From: Rhodospirillales bacterium
Lineage (GTDB): Bacteria > Pseudomonadota > Alphaproteobacteria > Reyranellales > Reyranellaceae
Length of the DNA: 6,111 bases
NCBI GenBank assembly: GCA_013205335.1
Contig: JABMNB010000462.1
Coordinates: forward strand, 1-6,111
Direction: 5' to 3'
A program made the translations under genes and the position numbers. Shown here piece by piece: positions 1 through 6,111 of this stretch; position 1 is the first letter of the stretch; each line of letters begins with the position of its first letter. Under the pieces are notes generated by a model. The model saw nothing but the letters and a program-made list of their open reading frames with translations, was not told the origin of the DNA and did not search any database.

Positions 1-1721
1 AGCGCGACAGACTTCGACGAGGCGAAGCTCATGCCGACACAAATGAACTTGCGTGCGCCGGCCCAGCCGTAGCGCGTAAAGCCGTAGATCTGGATCACCT
101 TGCCCAGCAGGTTGGCGAAGGGATCGCAGGGCACCGTGACCCGCCACCGCTCGCGCCGGATTCCCATCACCTGCTGCTGCCGCACGGCCTCGGCATGTGC
201 TGACGCCTCCAACGAGAAGCCGCCGCTCACATAGACCGCGGCCGCCGTGGGCCAGAGGCTGGCCTGGAAGCCGTCGGACGAGCTGGCAAAGCGTTCGGTG
301 CCCCGATAGAGGAGCGCCGCCGCCGCATCGACGGAGCCCGCCAGCCGGCTGGGATCCTGCGGCGTGTAATTGCGCTGCCAGCCGACGTAGGTCGCCCGCC
401 GGGGCGCCTGGTAGGTCTGCATCATCTGCGGCTCCGAGGAGCCGAAGTCCTGCGGGTACTGGATGGTCAGCGCCGGGGAACGTGTCGGTTCTTCCAGGAA
501 GCCCAGGGCGAGCAGGCCGTTTGCCCGTACAGCCCACCACCCCAGGCATCCGGCCATGACCTCGGTCAGGGCCTCGGCCTTGGTGATCGCGTCCTTGAAG
601 TAAAAGCCCACCGTGCCGGGCTGTTCCTGTTCCATATAGTTCAGGGCCGCGAAGTCGATCTGGGCATCGGAGAACGCGATCGTGCCGCGTCCGGTGGCGA
701 TACGTCGGGCGATCTGGCCGCGCGTAAAGGGATAGGTCTGGCCGTCGATGGTATCGTTGTCCCCGCGCAAGTCGGCGGTGAGGGTGTAGACGACCGCCGA
801 GCCCAGCCGGATCAGGCCCAGAGCAAGGCAGCTGGCATACTTCGAGGCGGGCACGCTCGCCGCCGCCAACGATGTCCAGTCCGCATAGTCGGCATCGAAC
901 GCGAGAGCCACGCCGCCATCCCGCACGGCGTCGACCGCCAGGATCGAACTGCAGGACAGCTGGAAGATCAGCAGCGAGGCACTCAGCTGCGTCGGCTCGC
1001 AGTTGTAGACCGGGCCCACCGCATAGGGCTTCATCTGCCCGGCAATGGAGGCATCGCCATCGGCGCCGCCGGTGCCGCCGTAGCGCAGGCCGTGCAGCTC
1101 AGCCGCGGCCAGTTGCCAGCCGAGGTCGCGCAGCCTGATCTCCTTGCGACGCTGGTCATAGAGCAGGCCGTTGGTCGTCAGCCGGCCCACCACCTCGAAG
1201 GTCGAGAACGCCGCCAGCGGGTTGCCGCGCAGGATATCGAGGCTGGCGCCGTCCCAGGCGAGCTGGGTCAACCCGTCAAGCTCGCCATCCGGGTCGATCA
1301 GGGTGATCGCGCCGACGCCGCCCTTGCCGCTGGGCGAGGGTTCTATGCCGTCGAACAGGCTGATGCCGTAGTTGATGGGGCCGTTCAGCTTGCCCGGCAC
1401 GTAGATGTTGGCCGGCATATCGTCGGGCGCCGTCGAGCGGCCGAGCGAGGCCGCCGGATAGATCGCGACGCGGGCGCCGGGCCACTCGACCTGGAACGGC
1501 GTCGGCCAATCGACCATGCCCGAGGGATATGGACCGCCGCCGCAGAGCACTATGTTGGTGCCGGGATCGGCTGGGTTGGCTCGCAGCAGGTAGGACAGCC
1601 CACGCGCCGACTGCAGGTCGACGGCATCGGCGCCGACATCGACCGGGAACTGCGTCAGCGCGGGATAGTCGACCGTCCCCGAGGGGCCGGGGAAGCCCGT
1701 CAGGTAGATCGTGCTGGCCAT
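1..1721 (-). CDS. Probable tail tip or hub-type structural protein (3' partial)
   Basis: An uninterrupted frame of 573 codons starts at the ATG at 1721 (MASTIYLTGFPGPSG) and leaves the window without a stop, so the C-terminus is missing. It follows the tape measure gene by 13 bases, the slot where long-tailed phages encode distal tail or tip proteins. Visible elements are ARGLSYLLRANP (39-50), an SLGR...IYVPGKLNGPINYG stretch (92-119), KEIRLRDLGW (193-202) and a glycine-rich motif YGGTGGADGDASIAG (214-228) followed by KPYAVGPVYNCEPTQL (231-246). Later, LLGKVIQIYG followed by RYGW and ARKFICVG (538-563) resembles the strand pattern in tail hub domains of other phages. There is no signal peptide or membrane segment; it should act in the assembled tail tip. 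Seven cysteines are scattered with no zinc-binding spacing. I cannot assign it to a named family by eye, and a side-fibre or hydrolase-bearing C-terminus cannot be ruled out. Confidence 0.75.
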   Translation of the reverse strand, partial: MASTIYLTGFPGPSGTVDYPALTQFPVDVGADAVDLQSARGLSYLLRANPADPGTNIVLCGGGPYPSGMVDWPTPFQVEWPGARVAIYPAASLGRSTAPDDMPANIYVPGKLNGPINYGISLFDGIEPSPSGKGGVGAITLIDPDGELDGLTQLAWDGASLDILRGNPLAAFSTFEVVGRLTTNGLLYDQRRKEIRLRDLGWQLAAAELHGLRYGGTGGADGDASIAGQMKPYAVGPVYNCEPTQLSASLLIFQLSCSSILAVDAVRDGGVALAFDADYADWTSLAAASVPASKYASCLALGLIRLGSAVVYTLTADLRGDNDTIDGQTYPFTRGQIARRIATGRGTIAFSDAQIDFAALNYMEQEQPGTVGFYFKDAITKAEALTEVMAGCLGWWAVRANGLLALGFLEEPTRSPALTIQYPQDFGSSEPQMMQTYQAPRRATYVGWQRNYTPQDPSRLAGSVDAAAALLYRGTERFASSSDGFQASLWPTAAAVYVSGGFSLEASAHAEAVRQQQVMGIRRERWRVTVPCDPFANLLGKVIQIYGFTRYGWAGARKFICVGMSFASSKSVA

Positions 1722-1729
1722 GTAGCAGT

Positions 1730-1735
1730 TCCTCT
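1730..1735 (-). promoter_or_regulatory. Shine-Dalgarno sequence of the tail tip gene
   Basis: The coding strand reads TGAGAGGAACTGCTACATG. AGAGGA overlaps the last base of the tape measure stop codon and lies 8 bases before the ATG at 1721. This fixes the start of the downstream gene and implies that ribosomes finishing the tape measure protein feed translation of the next gene. Confidence 0.85.
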
Positions 1736-4700
1736 CAGCCGTTCACCGCGCGGCGCAGCAGCAGGTCGTTGGTCTCGGAGAGCTTCGCCATCAGGGCCGC
1801 AATCTGCCGGCTCTGCTCGGAGACGACGGACTGAAGCTGGGCCGCCTGGGCGACGGCCGCCTGCGGGGCGCCGTTGTTATCGTTCGGCGCCGAGCTGGTC
1901 GTGCTGCCAACGCCCGCGATCTGCGACTGGATGGTGAGAAGGTCATCGAGAATCTGCTGTTTGAGGGCCTCGTAGTCCGGGCCGCTCGCATAGTAGGACT
2001 GGGCCGCCTGCGCGAAGGTCGTGCCTTCGGCCGCTACGCGCGCGATGGCGCTGCTGTCGCCCGAACGGGCTTGCGCGACCGTGGCCTGATAGGCCGCCTG
2101 CACGCCCGTCAGCATGGTGGTGGGCGAGAGGTTGGCGAGATCGCCCAGGCTCAGACGCCGGATCGCGTCTTCGAGCTGCGAGATCGCACCGCCGTAGAGC
2201 TGCTCCTTGAGGGTGGCCTCCTTGCGCAGCAGTGCCTCATTGATGCGCGCCATGTCGACGATGACGTCGGTGTGCTGACCGATGTAGCCGACGTTGGCGA
2301 GGATAGACGCCTTCTCGTCTTCCCACGCGCGCAGCTGGGTCGCCACGGAATCGATCAGGTTGTCGACATAGTCCTGGCCGAGGCGTTCCGTGGCCTTCTT
2401 CTGCTCGGCCTCGATCGGCGCCAGGGCGAGCCCGAGCCTGGTCGCCTTGTCGGTCATGTCGCCGAACTGCTTCTCCAGCTCGCGGAACTGCGCCCGGACC
2501 GTGAGCGCGCCCTTGCCGAGGCGTTCGTAGACTTCATCGACGAAGACAATACTCTCCGCGGTCTCCTTGATGCCCATGGAAGCGGCGCGCATGGACTCCA
2601 GCGCGGTCTTCATCGTGGTGGTGATCTCGCCGACGGCCCCCGACAGGATAGACCGGATCGCGACCTGTGCCGCGCCGGTGTCCATCATGTCGTCCATGTT
2701 CATGCGCCAGGCTTCCTGGCTGCCCGTCTCCGGGTCGACGAGGTGCGTGGCGTTGCTGGTATAGCTCCAGTCCTTGCCCTGGGCGGTCCAGGACGAGGCG
2801 TTGAGGCCCCAGACCCTGCTGGCATCCTTGACGCCGCCGAGAAGGCCGAACACCGAGTCGATGCCGCCAGTGAGACCGCGCAGCGCGCTCTCCGACTGGC
2901 CGCTATTGGCGTTCGGGCCATATGCACCGCCAGTCGTGTACCAGTTGCCGTTGCCGTAGTGCAGCGAGGCGTTCGTCGAACTGTGCGTCCGGGTGTTGGA
3001 CTCTCCGAAGATGGCGGGTGCGAACTGAGACAGCAGCGAAATCGCCATGCCGACCGGCTGCAGGCCCGGTATCAGCGACACGGCACCGCCGACCATGCTG
3101 CCGATGCCGGCGATGGTCCGGCCGGTGCTCCTGGAGTTCGCCAGCTGATAGGCGCCCATGCCGATACCAGCGGCGGCGCCGATACCCTGCAGAGGCGTGA
3201 TGCTCCACGTCGAAGGGTTCCACATGCTGGGCGATAGCGTTGGAACGCCCTGCATCGCCGACGGCGATATTCCGGCATAGGGCCCGGTGAAGGGCGTGTT
3301 GAGCCAGTCACCGACGCCGCCAAGGCCAAGGCCGCTCCAGAAGCCGCCACCACCGCTGCTCCCGAGCGACGGCATGGTCATGCCGCCGCCTCCGACGCTC
3401 CCGCTCCCGCTCCCGCTCCCGCTCCCAGTCAGCGACGAACCGAAGCCCATCTGCTGAGCCACTGCCGGCGAGACCACGCCGAGGCTGCCCAGGCCCTGGA
3501 CCACCACGCTCATTACTGGCCGGATCGTCGCCAGCGCCAAAAACTCGGCCACCATGCGCCGGATCGTCGTCTTGAAGATGTCGCCCAGGGCCTGGAACGA
3601 CACCTGCCCGCTTTGCAGAATCCGATCCCACGCGTCGGCACCGGCCGTCTGGATGTTGCGGAACGCCTGTTTCAGCGGCTCGGTCCAGAGTTCGTTGGCG
3701 CGCTTCAACTCCTCGGCCTGGCCTTTCAGCCTCTCGTTCTGAGCGATCGCTTCCCCGCGCGCCGCAATGGCAGCCCGCTCGGCCTCGGTCGCGACGCCAA
3801 TGCCCTTCAGCTCGAGTTCCTGCTTGAGCCTGATCTGGGCGATCACGACGGCGCGCGTCTCGGTCGACTGATCGATCAGACGGTTCTCGGCTGCCAGAAG
3901 CTCATTGGCCTTCTGCAGGGTTGAGGTCTCGATGTTGAAGTCTTTCAGGCTTTTAGCGCGCTCGGTGGCACGCTGCTGATCTTCTATCCTCTTCGTCAGC
4001 TCCTCGACCGAGAGACCCGCCTTGTGCGCCGAGCTGGCGTAGGCGTCCTGGACCTCCTTGACCGCCTTGAAACGGAGTTCGAGGTCGGCAACGGCCCGGC
4101 TACCCTGGGCCGAGACGTCGGCAAGCGCCTGGGCCGTCTGCATCGCGAGTTCAGTCTGACGTTTCAGCTTGTCGACGGAATCTTCGGAGCTGCCGCCGCC
4201 GGGTTTGACCGGCGGATTGAAGATGCCCGGCCGGGGCCCGTCCTGCGCCGGCGGGCCATCGTTGACGACCGCCCAGGCCACGCCGCTGGAAGCCTTGCCG
4301 AATGGACTGCGCTGGCGCGCGTAGTAGGCCTGCGTGTCGGCGCGCGCCGTCTCGGCCGCCTGCGTGATGCCGCCAACAAAATCGTTGACGCTGGCACCGC
4401 CACCCGGGATCCGGCCGAGGGCGATCGCATCACCCAAGCCGAACGTAGAGAACTCTTTCAGCTTGTTCAGCACCTGCTCGGCGCCGGCGAGCACGCGGTT
4501 GAAGGCGTCGATCCAAAGTTTAACCACCTGCTCGGCGGCTCCCCGGAAGACTTCGACGACGCCCGCCCCTACGCCCGCCATGTTCGACACGGCGTTCTCC
4601 ACCCAGGACTGGAAGTCACGCTCCCACTGGTAACCGCCCCCCGAACTGCGCGTTGCCTGCTGCGCCAGAATGTTGCGGTAGGCATCGACGGCCTTGTCGG

Positions 4701-5463
4701 CCATGTCGAGAACCGCGACCGCCATCTCGGCAAAGAATGCCCGCGAGCGAAGCTTGCCGCGCTCCAGGGCATCGGACAGCTGATCGAGTCGCTTGACCAC
4801 GTGCTCGTCGACCAGGGCCCCGCCTTTGCGGGCCTCCTCGCCCATGAAGCCAAAACCCCTGGCGATATCCTGCAGCACGGGTTGGAACCGTGTCCCGGCC
4901 TTGCCGAAGAACTCCACTGACGCTGCCGCACGCCGCGCGGGGTCTTCTATCGCCAGGATCGCCCGGGCGACATCGCTCATGATGTCCTCGGTCGGCCGCA
5001 GGGTCTTGTCGACGTCGAGTATTCTGACGCCCAGATGATCGAGGGCCTCGATCATCTCCTTCGAACCGTTGGCCGCCTCGCCGATCTTCTGGCTGAACTT
5101 GGCGGCGCCGGTCTCCAGCTGCTCCAGTTTGAGGCCGTTCTGAATGCCAGAGAACTGCAGCGCCTGTAGTCCCTTGGTCGTGAGGCCCAGCTGCTCGGCC
5201 AGCTCGTCCAGGCCGCCCACCGCTTCGACCGCGGCCTTCGCCGTCTCGACGAGGCGCGCCGCCATTTCGGCGAGCATGAGGGCCAGGTGCGCCTTGATCA
5301 TGCCGCCGACGCGCCCCAGCGACTGCTCCATGCGCGCCATGGTGCTGTCCAGGGAGAAGGTGCTGCGCTCGATCTGTTCCAGCGCCCTCTGCGCCGCCCG
5401 CCCGCCGTCGACCGCCTTCGAGCTGTCGATGACCAGCCGGATGATCTTGGTTTCTTCAGCCAT
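1735..5463 (-). CDS. Phage tail tape measure protein
   Basis: This 1242-residue protein sets tail length as a scaffold inside the tail tube and is later ejected with DNA. Residues 1-270 are mostly helical and hold a block around FFGKAGTRFQPVL (185-197) of a kind common in tape measure proteins. A Gly/Pro-rich linker (about 402-428) leads to a long charged, coiled-coil-like stretch (430-600). Next comes AGADAWDRILQSGQVSFQAL (607-626), running into RRMVAEFLALATIRPVM (635-651), a hallmark of lambda-type tape measure proteins. A Gly/Ser low-complexity tract follows (675-710), then two glycine-rich hydrophobic segments (about 755-775 and 783-819) that could insert in membrane. The C-terminal helical part has a segment at 1105-1182 (LSPTTMLTGVQAAYQATVAQ, then QSYYASGPDYEAL) of a kind seen in other tape measure proteins. 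I see no lysozyme or peptidase motif. The ATG lies 3 bases after the T stop; only a weak AGG sits 12 bases upstream, suggesting translational coupling. Confidence 0.95.
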   Translation of the reverse strand: MAEETKIIRLVIDSSKAVDGGRAAQRALEQIERSTFSLDSTMARMEQSLGRVGGMIKAHLALMLAEMAARLVETAKAAVEAVGGLDELAEQLGLTTKGLQALQFSGIQNGLKLEQLETGAAKFSQKIGEAANGSKEMIEALDHLGVRILDVDKTLRPTEDIMSDVARAILAIEDPARRAAASVEFFGKAGTRFQPVLQDIARGFGFMGEEARKGGALVDEHVVKRLDQLSDALERGKLRSRAFFAEMAVAVLDMADKAVDAYRNILAQQATRSSGGGYQWERDFQSWVENAVSNMAGVGAGVVEVFRGAAEQVVKLWIDAFNRVLAGAEQVLNKLKEFSTFGLGDAIALGRIPGGGASVNDFVGGITQAAETARADTQAYYARQRSPFGKASSGVAWAVVNDGPPAQDGPRPGIFNPPVKPGGGSSEDSVDKLKRQTELAMQTAQALADVSAQGSRAVADLELRFKAVKEVQDAYASSAHKAGLSVEELTKRIEDQQRATERAKSLKDFNIETSTLQKANELLAAENRLIDQSTETRAVVIAQIRLKQELELKGIGVATEAERAAIAARGEAIAQNERLKGQAEELKRANELWTEPLKQAFRNIQTAGADAWDRILQSGQVSFQALGDIFKTTIRRMVAEFLALATIRPVMSVVVQGLGSLGVVSPAVAQQMGFGSSLTGSGSGSGSGSVGGGGMTMPSLGSSGGGGFWSGLGLGGVGDWLNTPFTGPYAGISPSAMQGVPTLSPSMWNPSTWSITPLQGIGAAAGIGMGAYQLANSRSTGRTIAGIGSMVGGAVSLIPGLQPVGMAISLLSQFAPAIFGESNTRTHSSTNASLHYGNGNWYTTGGAYGPNANSGQSESALRGLTGGIDSVFGLLGGVKDASRVWGLNASSWTAQGKDWSYTSNATHLVDPETGSQEAWRMNMDDMMDTGAAQVAIRSILSGAVGEITTTMKTALESMRAASMGIKETAESIVFVDEVYERLGKGALTVRAQFRELEKQFGDMTDKATRLGLALAPIEAEQKKATERLGQDYVDNLIDSVATQLRAWEDEKASILANVGYIGQHTDVIVDMARINEALLRKEATLKEQLYGGAISQLEDAIRRLSLGDLANLSPTTMLTGVQAAYQATVAQARSGDSSAIARVAAEGTTFAQAAQSYYASGPDYEALKQQILDDLLTIQSQIAGVGSTTSSAPNDNNGAPQAAVAQAAQLQSVVSEQSRQIAALMAKLSETNDLLLRRAVNG
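3396..3425 (-). repeat. Hexanucleotide tandem repeat, five perfect copies
   Basis: On the plus strand CGCTCC is repeated five times without error, which reads as GGAGCG on the coding strand. It encodes the alternating Gly-Ser run at residues 680-689 of the tape measure protein, inside a wider Gly/Ser low-complexity tract. The unit is two codons long, so gain or loss of copies would keep the frame and only lengthen a flexible linker. Confidence 0.9.
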
Positions 5464-5466
5464 GGA

Positions 5467-5856
5467 TCAGCGTTGCCTGCTCATGCCCCTGGCAGCGCGA
5501 ACCGCTGCATCCGTCTGCTTGCGCTGCTCGGTCGCGACCCAGAAGTCGTCGATGCCGGAGACGATCTCCACGAAGTCGGCCAGTTCCTCGCCGCAGAGAC
5601 GAAGGGCCCGGCCGTGCCTACGAATCGCCTCACGCGGGATCGGCTGGGGCAGCACCAGGCCGCCGGCCATGCCCAGGGAGAGCGACACCAGGGTCCGATC
5701 CCTCGTCAGGTACTGAAAGGCTTCCCAGTAGGGCGCCGTCTCGATGTCGGGTTGCGGCCGGGACAGCAGGCGTTCGACGAACTCGGCATCGCCCGCCCGG
5801 GCGCGGTCGCTCCAGCCCGGGATCTCGGAAGCGTTGGTGCTGTCCCAGCGGATCAG
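5467..5856 (-). CDS. Tail assembly chaperone T extension, made as a -1 frameshift GT fusion
   Basis: This open frame of 129 codons has no plausible start of its own. The first start-like codon is a GTG at 5973, without a ribosome binding site, and the 39 residues it would add are an Arg/Pro-rich shadow of the G frame. Real protein character begins exactly at the frameshift site (LIRWDSTNASEIPGW). Then come PYWEAFQYLTRDR, a VLPQPIPREAIRRHGRAL helix and a final segment with ELADFVEIVSGIDDFWV. A Trp-x-x-Phe-x-x-Leu-x-x-x-Arg motif, an I/P-rich turn and a late aromatic Asp pair are typical of short tail proteins encoded between the tube and tape measure genes. The expected product is G residues ending in Lys-Asn, then Leu-Ile-Arg, giving at least 214 residues. 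In lambda, the T domain recruits tail tube subunits while G coats the tape measure protein. The T stop lies 3 bases before the tape measure start, in the same frame. A conventional annotation would probably place a start at 5973, which I think is wrong. Confidence 0.78.
   Translation of the reverse strand: MIRWDSTNASEIPGWSDRARAGDAEFVERLLSRPQPDIETAPYWEAFQYLTRDRTLVSLSLGMAGGLVLPQPIPREAIRRHGRALRLCGEELADFVEIVSGIDDFWVATEQRKQTDAAVRAARGMSRQR
5796..5848 (-). other. Possible frameshift-stimulating RNA structure
   Basis: Seven bases after the slippery heptamer, CTGGGA (5848-5843) can pair with TCCCGG (5822-5817), a 6 bp stem with one G-U pair and a 20-base loop. The loop contains CAGC (5842-5839) and CGCT, which match GCTG and AGCG just downstream of the stem, so an H-type pseudoknot is possible. 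A second, stronger hairpin, CCCGGGC (5821-5815) with GCCCGGG (5802-5796) around a 12-base loop, shares bases with the first stem, so the two exclude each other. The 7-base spacing of the first stem suits a -1 frameshift stimulator. GC-rich coding sequence forms such stems often by chance, so this is inferred from complementarity alone. Confidence 0.35.
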
Positions 5857-6111
5857 TTTTTTGCGTGGTCGATGATCGCTTCGATGCGCTGGCCTCGGAA
5901 GTTCTGCGTCTCGTAGACGACCGCCTGCAAGGCGGGGATCGCGTCGTCGGCCTCGATCAGGAATTCCATGCACGCATCGGGGCTGAACGGGATGGCATTG
6001 CCGTCCTCATCGACAACGCCGCTCCAGTCCTTGACCAGCATGCGGGCGAGCTGCTCGGCCAGGAAGCGCTTTACGCGCTCGTCCGAGGCGTGGGCGCGGC
6101 TCAGCCGCTTC
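5853..6111 (-). CDS. Tail assembly chaperone, G-type (5' partial)
   Basis: This is the 3' part of a small phage protein; 85 codons are visible and the frame stays open to the window edge, so the true start lies beyond it. An ATG at 6041 exists but has no convincing Shine-Dalgarno sequence, and the residues before it read as genuine protein (a charged helix around RVKRFLAEQLARML). The visible part continues with a KDWSGVVDEDGNAIPFSP segment, then a helical tail ending DHAKN. A Trp-Gly-Val-x-Asp-x-x-Gly-x-x-x-Pro-Phe-Ser pattern followed by helices is what I associate with phage tail assembly chaperones of the lambda G class. The position just before the tape measure gene fits. Such proteins bind the tape measure protein in the cytoplasm and help tail tube polymerisation. 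The stop TGA directly follows a slippery heptamer, so a fraction of ribosomes should make a longer GT form. The call rests on position, pattern and recoding signal rather than an alignment. Confidence 0.8.
   Translation of the reverse strand, partial: KRLSRAHASDERVKRFLAEQLARMLVKDWSGVVDEDGNAIPFSPDACMEFLIEADDAIPALQAVVYETQNFRGQRIEAIIDHAKN
5856..5862 (-). promoter_or_regulatory. -1 ribosomal frameshift slippery heptamer
   Basis: On the minus strand the bases read A AAA AAC in the G frame (codons GCA AAA AAC, then TGA). This fits the X XXY YYZ rule perfectly, allowing both the P-site and A-site tRNAs to re-pair one base back. The -1 frame then continues with CTG ATC CGC and stays open for 129 codons. 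A slippery site between two overlapping small genes just ahead of the tape measure gene is a conserved arrangement in long-tailed phages. The stop codon abuts the heptamer, so G ends right where slippage happens. An assembly error in the run of six A is the alternative, but the gene order and the open T frame make it less likely. Confidence 0.85.

Noticed and set aside
1092..1937. Plus-strand open frame of 281 codons crossing the tape measure and tail tip junction
   Set aside because: It is antisense to two well-supported genes, has the Arg/Ala/Gly-rich composition of a shadow in GC-rich DNA, and no ribosome binding site or recognisable domain.
2071..3237. Plus-strand open frame of 388 codons
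   Set aside because: It lies wholly antisense to the tape measure gene. Its length is explained by the scarcity of stops opposite GC-rich codons, and its residues show no family pattern.
4819..4832. Short hairpin CCCGC/GCGGG with a 4-base loop, considered as a terminator
   Set aside because: The stem is only 5 bp, has no T tract on either strand, and sits in the middle of the tape measure coding sequence.
4024..4920. Plus-strand open frame of 298 codons
   Set aside because: It is antisense to the tape measure gene and has shadow composition. No start signal is seen.
5853..5863. Disrupted single gene caused by an indel in the A run
   Set aside because: It remains possible, but a perfect X XXY YYZ heptamer at the expected place between G and T, with the expected -1 direction, is better explained by programmed frameshifting.
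5287..5916. Plus-strand open frame of 209 codons over the chaperone region
   Set aside because: It overlaps the G, T and tape measure genes on the opposite strand. The frameshift architecture and protein motifs support the minus strand instead.
1..6111. Defence system, toxin-antitoxin pair, CRISPR array, retroelement or other cargo
   Set aside because: Coding space is filled by tail genes on one strand with almost no intergenic DNA, and no repeats or motifs of such systems were seen.

Overview
This window is a GC-rich piece of a siphophage-type tail morphogenesis module, from a prophage or phage. Every gene I can support lies on the minus strand, so transcription runs from high to low coordinates. 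The order read that way is: tail assembly chaperone G, then its -1 frameshift extension T, then the tape measure protein, then a tail tip or hub-type protein that runs off the left edge. This is the classic long-tailed phage order seen in lambda and HK97 (G, GT, tape measure, tail tip). The GC content and protein style suggest a proteobacterial host, possibly alphaproteobacterial, but nothing in the window fixes the host.

Region by region. Positions 6111-5853 hold the end of the G-type chaperone, whose start lies outside the window. It ends on the perfect slippery heptamer A AAA AAC (5862-5856), followed directly by a TGA stop. A -1 shift there enters an open frame of 129 codons (5856-5467) with the look of a T domain. 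Positions 5463-1735 hold a 1242-residue tape measure protein. Positions 1721-1 hold at least 573 codons of an open reading frame with a good Shine-Dalgarno sequence that overlaps the tape measure stop codon. It reads as a tail tip or hub-like structural protein.

The genes are packed with gaps of 3 and 13 bases, so they almost certainly form one polycistronic operon with translational coupling. No promoter, terminator, tRNA, repeat array, insertion sequence, attachment site or cargo gene is visible, and no gene-free stretch exceeds about 15 bases. Functionally, G and GT would bind and fold the tape measure protein and recruit tail tube subunits. The tape measure sets tail length and takes part in DNA ejection, and the downstream protein probably caps the tip.

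The most informative feature is the programmed frameshift. It is known in principle in long-tailed phages, but gene callers usually miss or mis-start it. I do not see a novel system here.
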